From NCBI RefSeq assembly GCF_025643595.1, contig NZ_CP102826.1:3286001-3350000 (forward strand): a DNA stretch of 64,000 nt. Direction: 5' to 3'. Origin of the DNA: Saccharopolyspora rosea. Its GTDB lineage: Bacteria > Actinomycetota > Actinomycetes > Mycobacteriales > Pseudonocardiaceae. Each line of letters opens with the position of its first letter. Position 1 is the stretch's first letter. Both the position numbers and the translations under genes were made by a program. Of this stretch, positions 53,411-62,352 are shown piece by piece. Under the pieces are notes generated by a model, which did not search any database, had not been told where the DNA came from, and was given only the letters and a program-made list of their open reading frames with translations.

Positions 53411-54700
53411 ATGGCGGATCCGCGGCGCCGAGTGCCCGGCACCGATCGCGTGCTGGACGCGCCGGACGTCGCCGCCGCCGTCAGCCGACTCGGCCGCGAC
53501 CTGGTGAAACAGGCGATCCACCAGGCCCAGCGACGAGCCCGCGCCGGACTGGTCGAACCCGACGACGTCGTCGCCGAGACACTGGCCGCGCTGCCCGCTT
53601 CGGCGTCGAGCGCGCGGCGCGTGCTCAACGCGACCGGCGTGCTGCTGCACACCAACCTCGGACGCGCCGCCCTCTCGGACAGCGCGGTGCAGGCGTTGCA
53701 CGAGGCCGCGGGGACCACCGACGTCGAGCTCGACCTGCACACCGGTCGGCGCGGCCCGCGCGGCGCGGCGACGCTGCGGGCACTGCTCGACGCGGTCCCG
53801 CGCGCCGAGGCCGCGCACGTGGTCAACAACGGCGCCGCGGCGTTGGTGCTCGCGGCCACCGCGCTCGCCCGGGGAGGCGAGATCGTGCTGGCGCGCGGCG
53901 AGATGGTCGAGATCGGCGACGGCTTCCGCATCCCCGACCTGCTGACCTCCACCGGCGCCCGGCTGCGCGAGGTCGGCACGACCAACCGCGTGCGGCTCGA
54001 CGACTACCGCGACGCGGTCGGCCCGGACACCGGCTTCGTCCTCAAGGTGCACCCGTCGAACTTCGTGATCGAGGGGTTCACCTCCTCGGTGCCGGTGTCG
54101 GCGCTGCGCGGGATCGGCGTGCCGGTGGTGGCCGACATCGGCTCCGGTCTGCTGCACCCGCATCCCGTGCTGCCCGCCGAACCGGACGCCTCCAGCACCC
54201 TCGCCGACGGCGCCGACCTGGTCATCGCCAGCGGCGACAAACTCCTCGGGGGACCGCAGGCCGGGCTGCTGCTGGGGCGCTGCGACCTGGTGCGGCGGTT
54301 GCGCCGCGACCCGCTCGCCCGCGCCCTGCGCGTCGACAAGCTCACGCTCGCCGCCCTGGAGGCGACCCTGCGCGGGCCCGCGACGCCGACCGAACGCGCG
54401 CTGCGCCGCGACCGCGAGCACTTGCGCCACCGGGCCGAAGCGCTCGCCGACGCGCTGGCCGCCGCCGGGATCCCGGCCGATCCGCAGGCGTCGTCGGCGA
54501 CGGTCGGAGGCGGCGGCGCCCCCGGCGTCGAACTGCCCAGCGCCGCCGTCGCGCTGCCCGAGCACTACGCCAAGCCGTTGCGCACCGGCACCCCCGCGGT
54601 GCTGGCCCGCGTGGAACGCGGACGCTGCCTGCTGGACCTGGCCGCCCTCCCACCCGAGGACGACGACGTGCTGCGCCGAGCCGTGCTGGCGGTGGCCTGA
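53411..54700 (+). CDS. selA: L-seryl-tRNA(Sec) selenium transferase SelA
   Basis: 429 residues from the ATG at 53411. SARRVLNATGVLLHTNLGRAALSDSAV near residue 70, AAHVVNNGAAALVLAATALARGGEIVLARGEMVEIGDGFRIPDLLTSTGARLREVGTTNRV, and the PLP Lys277 in IASGDKLLGGPQAGLLLG are the SelA hallmarks. It converts Ser-tRNA(Sec) to Sec-tRNA(Sec) with selenophosphate from SelD. It is divergent from the EphD operon and couples to selB by a TGATG overlap. Confidence 0.96.
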   Translation: MADPRRRVPGTDRVLDAPDVAAAVSRLGRDLVKQAIHQAQRRARAGLVEPDDVVAETLAALPASASSARRVLNATGVLLHTNLGRAALSDSAVQALHEAAGTTDVELDLHTGRRGPRGAATLRALLDAVPRAEAAHVVNNGAAALVLAATALARGGEIVLARGEMVEIGDGFRIPDLLTSTGARLREVGTTNRVRLDDYRDAVGPDTGFVLKVHPSNFVIEGFTSSVPVSALRGIGVPVVADIGSGLLHPHPVLPAEPDASSTLADGADLVIASGDKLLGGPQAGLLLGRCDLVRRLRRDPLARALRVDKLTLAALEATLRGPATPTERALRRDREHLRHRAEALADALAAAGIPADPQASSATVGGGGAPGVELPSAAVALPEHYAKPLRTGTPAVLARVERGRCLLDLAALPPEDDDVLRRAVLAVA

Positions 54701-56493
54701 TGCACGTCATCGCCACCGCGGGCCACGTGGACCACGGCAAGTCCACGCTGGTGCGGGCGCTGACCGGAACGGAACCGGACCGCTGGGCCGAGGAACGCCG
54801 CCGCGGCCTGACCATCGACCTCGGTTTCGCCTGGACCCGGATGCCCGACGGCTGCACGCTGGCGTTCGTCGACGTGCCCGGGCACGAGCGGTTCGTGCCG
54901 AACATGCTCGCCGGGATCGGGCCGGTTCCCGCCGCGCTGTTCGTGGTGGCCGCCGACGAGGGCTGGATGCCGCAGTCCACCGAGCACCTCGACGCGCTCG
55001 ACGCCCTCGGCGTGCGGCACGGCGTGCTCGCGGTGACCCGCAGCGACCTCGCCGACCCCACCCCTGCCGGGCAACTCGCCCGGGAGGCGCTGCGCGGCAC
55101 CTCGCTGGCCGGGATTCCCGAGGTCCACGTCAGCGGCACCACCGGGCAGGGGCTCGGCGACCTGCGCACCGCGCTGGACGAGCTGGCCCACCGGCTGCCG
55201 ACCGCCGACCGCGACGCCGACGTGCGGCTGTGGATCGACCGCTCGTTCACCATCCGCGGCGCGGGAACGGTGGTCACCGGGACGCTGTCGGCCGGCACGC
55301 TGCGCGTCGGCCAGCGCCTGGCGCTGCACCCCGGCGGCCGGGAGGCCACCGTGCGCGGTCTCCAGGCGTTGGGCACCGCGTGCCGCCAGGTCCCGGCGGT
55401 GGCCCGGGTGGCGGTGAACCTGCGCGGCGTCGACCACCGCGACATCGGGCGCGGTGACGCCCTGCTGACCCCGGGACGCTGGTTGAGCACCGACACCGCG
55501 GACGTCCGCCTGCGCGGCGCGGCCGCGCGGGACCTGCCCCGCCAACCGGTCCTGCACGTCGGAGCCGCCGCCGTCGCCGCGCGGGTCCGGCCGCTGGGCG
55601 AGGACACCGCGCGGCTGGCGCTGCGGCTGCCCCTCGCGCTGCGCATCGGAGACCGGGCACTGCTGCGGGATCCGGGCGGGCACCGGATCTGCGCCGGGCT
55701 CGTCGTGCTCGACGTCCGCCCACCGGCGCTGACCCGCCGGGGCTCGGCCCGCGCTCGGGCAGCCGAACTGGCAGCCCTGGACGGTCGCCCCGACTGGGCT
55801 GCCGAGCTGCGGCGACGCCGCGTGGTCCGCGCCGATGAACTGCGCGCCATGGGCGCCGCTCCCCCGCATCCCGGGCCGTGGCTGCTGGACGACGCCCACC
55901 GCGACCGGCTCGCCGCGCACCTGACCCGGCTGCTCGCCGAACACGCCCGCGACCACCCCTTGGACGACGGCATGCCCGCCGAAGCCGCGCGCCGGGCCCT
56001 CGACCTCCCCGACCGGACGCTGCTGGCCGCGGTCGCCGACGCCGCGGGTGTCACGCTGCGCGACGGCCGTCTGCACACCGGGGCGCGAGCCCTACCCGAA
56101 CGGGTCGACCGCGCGGTGCGGGCGATCCGCGACGCGCTCGCCGAACACCCCTTCCGGGCCCCGACCGCCGAGGACCTGGCCGCGCTGGGCGTCGGCGACG
56201 CCGAACTGGCCGCCGCCGCGCGCACCGGAACCCTGCTGCGCCTGGCACCCGGCCTGGTCCTGCTGCCCGACGCCGACCGCGCGGCGCTGGACCGGCTCGC
56301 CCGGCTCCCCGCCCCGTTCACGCTCAGCCAGGCCCGGCAAGCCCTGGACACCTCCCGCCGCGTCGCGGTCCCGCTGCTCGAACGGCTCGCCCGCAACGGC
56401 CTCACCCGTCGCCTGCCCGACGGCACCCATCGAGTTGTTTCCGCAGCGCACCGGTCGGGCACTCCTGTTGACAACTCGACGTTGCGGCGGTGA
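54700..56493 (+). CDS. selB: Selenocysteine-specific elongation factor SelB
   Basis: 597 residues from the ATG at 54700 overlapping the selA stop. The GTPase starts MHVIATAGHVDHGKSTLVRAL (G1), with RGLTIDLGFAW, FVDVPGHERFVPNMLAGI (G3, D-V-P-G-H) and AVTRSDLAD (NKxD-like G4, here TRSD). Two beta-barrel domains follow (SFTIRGAGTVVTGTLSAGTLRVG), and the last ~200 residues are winged-helix repeats that bind the SECIS hairpin. It delivers Sec-tRNA to the UGA of fdhA. SelB length fits bacterial members. Confidence 0.95.
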   Translation: MHVIATAGHVDHGKSTLVRALTGTEPDRWAEERRRGLTIDLGFAWTRMPDGCTLAFVDVPGHERFVPNMLAGIGPVPAALFVVAADEGWMPQSTEHLDALDALGVRHGVLAVTRSDLADPTPAGQLAREALRGTSLAGIPEVHVSGTTGQGLGDLRTALDELAHRLPTADRDADVRLWIDRSFTIRGAGTVVTGTLSAGTLRVGQRLALHPGGREATVRGLQALGTACRQVPAVARVAVNLRGVDHRDIGRGDALLTPGRWLSTDTADVRLRGAAARDLPRQPVLHVGAAAVAARVRPLGEDTARLALRLPLALRIGDRALLRDPGGHRICAGLVVLDVRPPALTRRGSARARAAELAALDGRPDWAAELRRRRVVRADELRAMGAAPPHPGPWLLDDAHRDRLAAHLTRLLAEHARDHPLDDGMPAEAARRALDLPDRTLLAAVADAAGVTLRDGRLHTGARALPERVDRAVRAIRDALAEHPFRAPTAEDLAALGVGDAELAAAARTGTLLRLAPGLVLLPDADRAALDRLARLPAPFTLSQARQALDTSRRVAVPLLERLARNGLTRRLPDGTHRVVSAAHRSGTPVDNSTLRR

Positions 56494-56559
56494 GCCCTGC
56501 GATCACGCGTCGGGCGGGCGCATGGTGGACGTGCCGGACGCCGGGCGGAGGGAGGAGCC

Positions 56560-57522
56560 ATGCCGCGCAAGATCTGGACCGGCTCGATCAACTTCGGCCT
56601 GGTGACCATCCCGGTCGGGCTCTACGCCGCGACCGAGGACCACACGATCCAGTTCCACCAGTACGAACGCGGCACCACCGACCGCATCCGGTACAAGCGC
56701 GTCAACGAACGCACCGGCGAGGAGGTCGGCTACAACGACATCGTCAAGGGACGCGAGATCGACGGCATGGTGATCACCGTCGACCAGTCCGAACTCGACG
56801 AGATCGCGCCGGGCCGCTCCCGCACCATCGACATCACCACGTTCGTCGACCTGGACGAGATCGACCCGGTGTTCTTCCAGAAGACCTACTGGCTGGCGCC
56901 CAACAGCAAGGAGCACTTCCGGCCGTACAACCTGCTGCGCCGCGCCATGCACGAGACCAACCAGGTCGGCATCGCCACCTTCGTGCTGCGCGGCAAGCAG
57001 TACCTGACCGCGGTGCGCGCCGAGGACTCCGCGCTGGCGCTGAACACGCTGTTCTTCGCCGACGAGATCCGCGACCCCGGCGAGATCCTCGGCGAGGCGG
57101 GATCCTCCGCCGCGCCCAGCGACAAGGAACTGCAGATGGCCACCACGATCATCGAGTCGATGAGCGGCGAGTGGACCCCCGAGGAGTACCAGGACACCTA
57201 CACCGCGCGGGTGGAGAAGCTGGTCGAGGAGAAGGCGCAGGGCCGCGCACCCGAGGCCGCCGAGGCGCCGCCGCAGCCCACCGACGTGATCGACCTCACC
57301 GAGGCGTTGCGCCGCAGCGTCGACCAGGCCCGGCAGGGCCGCGCCGGCAAGAAGACCAGCGCGCGGAGCGAGGACCTGTCCGAGCTGAGCAAGGCCGAGC
57401 TGGAGGACCGCGCCAAACAGCTCGGCATCCGCGGCCGGTCGAAGATGAAGCGCGCCGAGCTGGAGGACGCCGTCGCCGAGGCGTCCTCCGGTGGCCGTCG
57501 CCGCGCCCGCAAGGCGTCCTGA
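56560..57522 (+). CDS. ku: Ku protein of non-homologous end joining
   Basis: 320 residues from the ATG at 56560 with a strong GGAGGGAGGAG site. MPRKIWTGSINFGLVTIPVGLYAATEDHTIQFHQYERGTTDRIRYKRVNERTGEEV is the start of bacterial Ku, and the bridging domain follows (HETNQVGIATFVLRGKQYLTAVRAED). The C-terminal LSKAELEDRAKQLGIRGRSKMKRAELEDAV is a SAP/Rho-N-like DNA-binding tail. It binds DNA ends and recruits the LigD-type enzyme; the next gene encodes a polymerase domain of that type. Confidence 0.96.
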   Translation: MPRKIWTGSINFGLVTIPVGLYAATEDHTIQFHQYERGTTDRIRYKRVNERTGEEVGYNDIVKGREIDGMVITVDQSELDEIAPGRSRTIDITTFVDLDEIDPVFFQKTYWLAPNSKEHFRPYNLLRRAMHETNQVGIATFVLRGKQYLTAVRAEDSALALNTLFFADEIRDPGEILGEAGSSAAPSDKELQMATTIIESMSGEWTPEEYQDTYTARVEKLVEEKAQGRAPEAAEAPPQPTDVIDLTEALRRSVDQARQGRAGKKTSARSEDLSELSKAELEDRAKQLGIRGRSKMKRAELEDAVAEASSGGRRRARKAS

Positions 57523-57528
57523 TCCGCG

Positions 57529-58437
57529 ATGGCCACCGGGCAGCTCACCGTCGACGTCCAGGGACGGCGTCTCACGTTGTCCAATTTGGACAAGGTGCTG
57601 TACCCGGAGGTCGGGTTCACCAAGCGCGACGTCATCGCCTACTACCACCAGGTCGCGCCCGCGATGCTCCCGCACCTGCGGGGCCGCGCCGCGACGCTGA
57701 TCCGGTTCCCGGACGGCGTGGACGGGGGCTCGTTCTTCGAGAAGAACGTCTCGCGGCACGCACCGGACTGGGTGCCCACGGCCGCGCTGGTGTCCGGTGC
57801 GGACGGCACCGGCCGCGCGCTGAACCACCACGTGCTCATCGGCGACCTGCCGACCCTGATGTGGACGGCCAACCTCGCCGCCCTGGAACTGCACGTGCCG
57901 CAGTGGACCGTGCGGGACGACGGCGGGCGCAACACGCCCGACCTGCTGGTGTTCGACCTGGATCCCGGTGCGCCGGCGACGATCGTGGAGTGCTGCCGCG
58001 TCGCCGAGCGGCTGCGCAAGGTGCTGGCCTCCGACGGTCTGCGACCACTACCCAAGACCAGCGGTTCCAAGGGTTTGCAGCTGTACTGCCCGGTGCGCAC
58101 CAGCGCCACCGACCGCACCTCGGCCTACGCCAAGGAGATCGCCCGCCACCTGGAGGCGGCTCACCCGGACGCGGTGGTGGCCACGATGTCCAAGGCCGCC
58201 CGCAGCGGCAAGGTGTTCATCGACTGGAGCCAGAACAACACGGCCAAGACCACCGTCGCCCCGTACTCGTTGCGCGCCCGGTCCCGGCCGACCGTTTCCA
58301 CCCCGGTCACCTGGCACGAGATCCGTTCCTGCACCGACCCCGAGGACCTGGTCTTCACCAGCACCGACGTGCTGCACCGGCTCGACGGCGGATCCGACCT
58401 GTTCGCCGACCTGCACCAGGACCCGGCGGAACTCTGA
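57529..58437 (+). CDS. ligD: Stand-alone LigD-type polymerase/primase domain
   Basis: 302 residues from the ATG at 57529, six bases after ku. It is the LigD polymerase (AEP) domain alone: LSNLDKVLYPEVGFTKRDVIAYYHQVAPAMLPHLRGR at the start, VFDLDPGAPATIVECCRVAERLRKVL with the catalytic Asp pair in DLDPG, KTSGSKGLQLYCPV, and VFIDWSQNNTAKTTVAPYSLRARSRPTVSTPVTWHEI. No ligase or nuclease domain follows. It should fill gaps with ribonucleotides at Ku-bound breaks. Multi-gene LigD systems are usual in actinomycetes. Confidence 0.93.
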   Translation: MATGQLTVDVQGRRLTLSNLDKVLYPEVGFTKRDVIAYYHQVAPAMLPHLRGRAATLIRFPDGVDGGSFFEKNVSRHAPDWVPTAALVSGADGTGRALNHHVLIGDLPTLMWTANLAALELHVPQWTVRDDGGRNTPDLLVFDLDPGAPATIVECCRVAERLRKVLASDGLRPLPKTSGSKGLQLYCPVRTSATDRTSAYAKEIARHLEAAHPDAVVATMSKAARSGKVFIDWSQNNTAKTTVAPYSLRARSRPTVSTPVTWHEIRSCTDPEDLVFTSTDVLHRLDGGSDLFADLHQDPAEL

Positions 58438-58567
58438 CCACCCCGTCCGCGTGGCCGAGCCCCAGCGGCTCCCGAGGCGCGGCCCTCGTCGTCGGGAACG
58501 GCAGGATGCGGCTCGGTTCGGTCGCCTTTCGGCGAGCTGGCCCAGCGGTCATCCCGGGACCGCGCTG

Positions 58568-59674
58568 TCAGGTGTCGTAGTCGACCGTGACGGTGTCGGT
58601 CACCGGCAGGGACTGGCAGGTGAGGACGAAACCGTCGGCGACCTCGGAGTCCTCCAGGGCGAAGTTGCGGCGCATCCGGACCTCGCCGCAGGTCACCCTG
58701 GCGCGGCAGGTGCCGCACACCCCGCCCTTGCAGGCGAACGGCAGGTCCGGCCGGACCCGCTGCGCCGCATCGAGCACCGGAACGTCCCGGGGCAGCGCCA
58801 TCGACGTGGAACGCCCGTCGAGCACGACCGTCACCTCGCTGGTCGGTCCGGTCGGAACCGGCTCCTCGTGGCGCACCGGTTCGGGCGGGACGTCGTCGAC
58901 GTAAAACAGCTCCTGGTGGACGCGTTCGGACGACACACCGCGATCCCCGAGCACGTCCTGGGCCGCGCGCACCATCCCGTACGGCCCGCACAGCCACCAC
59001 TGGTCCACCGCGGCGGGATCGACCACAGTGGACAGCAGCTCGCGCAGTTTGGCCCCGTCCAGCCGACCGGTGAACAGGTCCGACTCGCGAGGCTCCCGGG
59101 ACAGCACGTGGACCAACTCCAGCCGCGCCGGATAGCGGTCCTTCAGGTCGGCGAGCTCGTCGGCGAACATCACCGTGTCGCTGCGCCGGTTGCCGTAGAG
59201 CAACGTGACCGTCGCGTCCGTCTCGCGCAGCACCGAGCTCGCGATCGACAGCACCGGCGTGATCCCGGAACCGGCGGCCACGCACACGTGCCGCTCGTCC
59301 ACCGCCAGGTCCGGGGAGAACCTCCCGGTCGGTGGCTGCACCTCGATCTCGTCCCCCGGCCGCACCTCGTGCACCAGCCACGTGGAGAACAGCCCACCGG
59401 GAACGTGGCGCACGCCGATGCGCGGCGATGCCCCGCGGGGCGCGCAGATCGAGTACGACCGGCGCTCCTCGCGGTCGTCGACCCGACGGCGCAGGGTCAG
59501 CGACTGCCCCGGCCGGAAGGCGAACTCCTCGGCGAGCTCCGGCGGCACGTCGAAGCCGACCGCCACCGCGTCGTCGCACAACCGCTCCACGCTGCTGACC
59601 CGCAGCGGGTGGAAGGAGGTGCGCCGCCGCTGCGGCGTCGCGCGGGGCGCTTCGGCGGGCAGCGTTCCGGTCAC
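58568..59674 (-). CDS. paaE: Phenylacetyl-CoA epoxidase reductase subunit PaaE
   Basis: 368 residues from a GTG at 59674, one base past the paaD stop. FNR-like FAD domain with RRSYSICAP near residue 72, NAD domain with CVAAGSGITPVLSIASSVL and WWLCGPYGMVRAAQ, and a C-terminal 2Fe-2S domain with Cys315, 320, 323 and 353 (CKGGVCGTCRARV ... LTCQS). It feeds NADPH electrons to the PaaA di-iron centre. Last gene of paaZABCDE; the 3' end is followed by a 130-base convergent gap. Confidence 0.95.
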   Translation of the reverse strand: MTGTLPAEAPRATPQRRRTSFHPLRVSSVERLCDDAVAVGFDVPPELAEEFAFRPGQSLTLRRRVDDREERRSYSICAPRGASPRIGVRHVPGGLFSTWLVHEVRPGDEIEVQPPTGRFSPDLAVDERHVCVAAGSGITPVLSIASSVLRETDATVTLLYGNRRSDTVMFADELADLKDRYPARLELVHVLSREPRESDLFTGRLDGAKLRELLSTVVDPAAVDQWWLCGPYGMVRAAQDVLGDRGVSSERVHQELFYVDDVPPEPVRHEEPVPTGPTSEVTVVLDGRSTSMALPRDVPVLDAAQRVRPDLPFACKGGVCGTCRARVTCGEVRMRRNFALEDSEVADGFVLTCQSLPVTDTVTVDYDT

Positions 59675-59675
59675 G

Positions 59676-60194
59676 TCAGATCTCCTTGATGTGCTCGAAG
59701 GGTTCGTGGCACGAGTGGCAGCGGCGCAGCGCCTTGCACGCGGTCGCGCCGAACCGGGACACCTGCTCGGTGTCCGGTGATCCGCACTGCGGGCAGCGGA
59801 CCTGCTCGCCCGGCGGCGCCAGCCGCAACGGCACCGGACCCGCGTCGTGCCGAGGGGCCGGGCCTGGCGGGGCGACGCCGTACTCGGCGAGCTTGCGCCG
59901 CCCCTCCGCGGTGATCCAGTCGGTGGTCCACGGCGGGTCGAGCACGGTGCGCACCTCGACGTCGGCGAACCCCGCTTCGTGCAGCCGGTTCTGCAGATCG
60001 GCCCGCATCTCGCGCATCGCCGGGCACCCGGAGTAGGTGGGCGTGATCGACACGACCACCGAACCGGTACCGGTGAGTTCGACCTCGCGCAACACGCCCA
60101 GGTCCGCCAGCGTCAGCACCGGCAGCTCCGGGTCGGTCACCGACTCGGCCACCTCGCGGGCGCGCCGCAGGTCCGGCTTCGTGCTCGTCACCAT
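59676..60194 (-). CDS. paaD: Iron-sulfur assembly-like protein PaaD
   Basis: 172 residues from the ATG at 60194 with GGAGG in front, overlapping the paaC stop by seven bases. The N-terminal MIP18/DUF59 domain (VTDPELPVLTLADLGVLREVELTGTGSVVVSITPTYSGCPAMREMRADLQ, with the Cys of SGCPA) is followed by a zinc-ribbon end (CPQCGSPDTEQVSRFGATACKALRRCHSCHEPFEHIKEI). PaaD is needed to mature the epoxidase complex, probably by inserting the iron-sulfur cluster of PaaE. Confidence 0.95.
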   Translation of the reverse strand: MVTSTKPDLRRAREVAESVTDPELPVLTLADLGVLREVELTGTGSVVVSITPTYSGCPAMREMRADLQNRLHEAGFADVEVRTVLDPPWTTDWITAEGRRKLAEYGVAPPGPAPRHDAGPVPLRLAPPGEQVRCPQCGSPDTEQVSRFGATACKALRRCHSCHEPFEHIKEI

Positions 60195-61078
60195 GTCGCC
60201 TCCGGGTGCGCACGGGCCAGGCTCTGCATCTCGGCGAGCAGGTAGCCGAGGTGTTCGGTGTGCACGCCGTCGCGTCCCGCCCGGTCGTTGACGCCGGGCA
60301 GCGCGGGCAGATCGGGCACCTGGAGGGTCGCCGCCGCGCACACCTGGTCCAGCACCGCGTCGAACTCCGGGCGCAGCCCGGCGGGGTCCACGCCGACCCC
60401 GGCCTCGGCCATCCGGCGTTCGGTCTCGTGCGGGGTGAACAACTCCCCGACCAGCGGCCACACCGCGTCGAACCCGTGCTGCACGCGGGCGTGCGACTCC
60501 TCGGTGCCGTCGCCGAGGCGGACGATCCAGTCGGCCGCGTACTCGCGGTGGTAGGCCAGCTCCTTGCGGCCCTTGGCGGCGATCGCGGCCAGCACCGGGT
60601 CCCGCGACTCGGCCAGCGGTCCGAACAGCGCCAACCGCCACGTCGACAGCACCAGCAGCCGGGCCACGGTCTCGCCGAAGTCCCCGTGCGGGACTTCGGC
60701 CAGCCGCACGTTGCGGAACTCCCGCTCGTCGCGGAAGTAGGCGAACTCGTCCTCGCCGCGGCCGGTGCCATCGGCCTGGCCCGCGCGGGTCAGCAGCAGC
60801 CGGGCCTGGCCGAGCAGGTCGAGGGCGATGTTGGCCAGCGCCAGCTCGTCCTCCAGTTCCGGAGCGCACGTGACCCACTCGGTCAGCCGGTGCGAGGTGA
60901 TCAGCGCGTCGTCACCGAGCATCAGGCAGTACCGGGCGAGGTCGGCTCCGTCGACGCCGTCCGGCAGCGTGGTGTCCACACCGGACAGCGGGTCGTCGAA
61001 GCCGGTGCCGAAGGCCCAGCGGGACTCGCCGTCGGGTTCTGCTGCGGTCAGCGCCTCGTAGGCGTTGTCGAACGACAT
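60188..61078 (-). CDS. paaC: Phenylacetyl-CoA epoxidase structural subunit PaaC
   Basis: 296 residues from the ATG at 61078. It is a ferritin-like helical protein: GDDALITSHRLTEWVTCAPELEDELALANIALDLLGQARLLL near residue 55, FRNVRLAEVPHGDFGETVARLLVLSTWRLALFGPLAESRDPVLAAIAAKGRKELAYHREYAADWIVRLGDGT near residue 115. It forms the catalytic core with PaaA but its own di-metal site is incomplete, as in known PaaC. Confidence 0.95.
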   Translation of the reverse strand: MSFDNAYEALTAAEPDGESRWAFGTGFDDPLSGVDTTLPDGVDGADLARYCLMLGDDALITSHRLTEWVTCAPELEDELALANIALDLLGQARLLLTRAGQADGTGRGEDEFAYFRDEREFRNVRLAEVPHGDFGETVARLLVLSTWRLALFGPLAESRDPVLAAIAAKGRKELAYHREYAADWIVRLGDGTEESHARVQHGFDAVWPLVGELFTPHETERRMAEAGVGVDPAGLRPEFDAVLDQVCAAATLQVPDLPALPGVNDRAGRDGVHTEHLGYLLAEMQSLARAHPEATW

Positions 61079-61088
61079 GGACCTGGCC

Positions 61089-61394
61089 TCACATGTGCGG
61101 AACGTCGTCGGGGATGCGGTAGAAGGTCGGGTGCCGGTACACCTTGTCTCCGCTGGGCGCGAAGAACGGGTCCTTCTCGTCCGGGCTGGACGCGGTGATC
61201 GCGTCCGCCCGCACCACCCAGATGCTCACGCCCTCGTTGCGGCGGGTGTAGAGGTTGCGCGCGTTGTGCAACGCCATCTCCTCGTCCGCCGCGTGCAGGG
61301 ACCCCACGTGCACGTGGTTGAGCCCGCGCTTGCCGCGGACGAACACCTCGAACAGCGGCCAGTCCGCCTTCGCCGCGCCGTTGTCGCCGGTCAT
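61089..61394 (-). CDS. paaB: Phenylacetyl-CoA epoxidase subunit PaaB
   Basis: 101 residues from the ATG at 61394 with GGAGG, overlapping the paaA stop (ATGA). [56 protein letters not shown] is the PaaB family signature. It bridges the PaaAC heterodimers in the complex. Confidence 0.96.
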   Translation of the reverse strand: MTGDNGAAKADWPLFEVFVRGKRGLNHVHVGSLHAADEEMALHNARNLYTRRNEGVSIWVVRADAITASSPDEKDPFFAPSGDKVYRHPTFYRIPDDVPHM

Positions 61395-62350
61395 GAGGTC
61401 CTCCCCCGCGTCTTGCGGGCGTGCGCCGCAGCGGCGTCCCGCACCCACTGACCTTCCTCGTGCGCGGCGCGTCGCCGCGCGATCCGCTGCTCGTTGCACG
61501 GACCGCGGCCGCTGATGACCTGCTTGAGCTCGGTCCAGTCGGGCTCGCCGAAGTCGTAGTGACCGCGTTCGGCGTTCCAGCGCAGCGCGGGGTCGGGCAG
61601 CGCCACGCCCAGCGCCTCGGCCTGCGGCACCGTCATGTCCACGAACTTCTGCCGGAGTTCGTCGTTGGTGTGCCGTTTGATCCGCCAGGCCATCGACTGC
61701 TGGGTGTTCGGCGAGTCCCCGTCCGGCGGGCCGAACATCATCAGCGACGGCCACCACCAGCGGTCCGTGGCGTCCTGCACCATCCGCTGCTGCTCCTCGG
61801 TGCCCCGCATCATCGTCATGAGGAGTTCGTAACCCTGCCGCTGGTGGAACGACTCCTCCTTGCAGATCCGCACCATGGCGCGCGCGTACGGACCGTAGGA
61901 GCTGCGGCACAGCGGAACCTGGTTGCAGATGGCCGCGCCGTCCACCAACCAGCCGATCACACCGATGTCGGCGAACGTCAGCGTCGGGTAGTTGAAGATC
62001 GACGAGTACTTCTGCTTGCGCTGCAGCAACTTCTCGGTCAGCTCGGACCGGTCCACGCCGAGCGTCTCGGCCGCCGAGTACAGGTACAGGCCGTGGCCTG
62101 CCTCGTCCTGCACCTTGGCCAGCAGGATCGCCTTGCGCCGCAGGCTAGGCGCCCGGGTCAGCCAGTTGCCCTCCGGCTGCATGCCGATGATCTCGGAGTG
62201 CGCGTGCTGGGCGATCTGGCGCACCAGCGTCTTGCGATAGCCCTCGGGCATCCAGTCGCGGGGTTCGATCCGCTGGTCGTGGGCGATCCGGTCGTCGAAG
62301 TGCCGCTGCAGCTCTTCCTCGCCGAGCGGACGTTCCACTGTGGACGTCAT
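61391..62350 (-). CDS. paaA: Phenylacetyl-CoA epoxidase catalytic subunit PaaA
   Basis: 319 residues from the ATG at 62350. Its di-iron ligands lie in helices with [35 protein letters not shown] (E-x2-H) and [16 protein letters not shown] (E-x2-H), typical for Paa[41 protein letters not shown] and the C-terminal end complete the family. It epoxidises the ring of phenylacetyl-CoA to the 1,2-epoxide. Two bases separate it from paaZ upstream. Confidence 0.97.
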   Translation of the reverse strand: MTSTVERPLGEEELQRHFDDRIAHDQRIEPRDWMPEGYRKTLVRQIAQHAHSEIIGMQPEGNWLTRAPSLRRKAILLAKVQDEAGHGLYLYSAAETLGVDRSELTEKLLQRKQKYSSIFNYPTLTFADIGVIGWLVDGAAICNQVPLCRSSYGPYARAMVRICKEESFHQRQGYELLMTMMRGTEEQQRMVQDATDRWWWPSLMMFGPPDGDSPNTQQSMAWRIKRHTNDELRQKFVDMTVPQAEALGVALPDPALRWNAERGHYDFGEPDWTELKQVISGRGPCNEQRIARRRAAHEEGQWVRDAAAAHARKTRGRTS

Positions 62351-62352
62351 GG

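Noticed and set aside
56503..57894. Minus-strand frame opposite ku and ligD
   Set aside because: Shadow of the ku/ligD genes; Gly/Val/His-rich without family signature.
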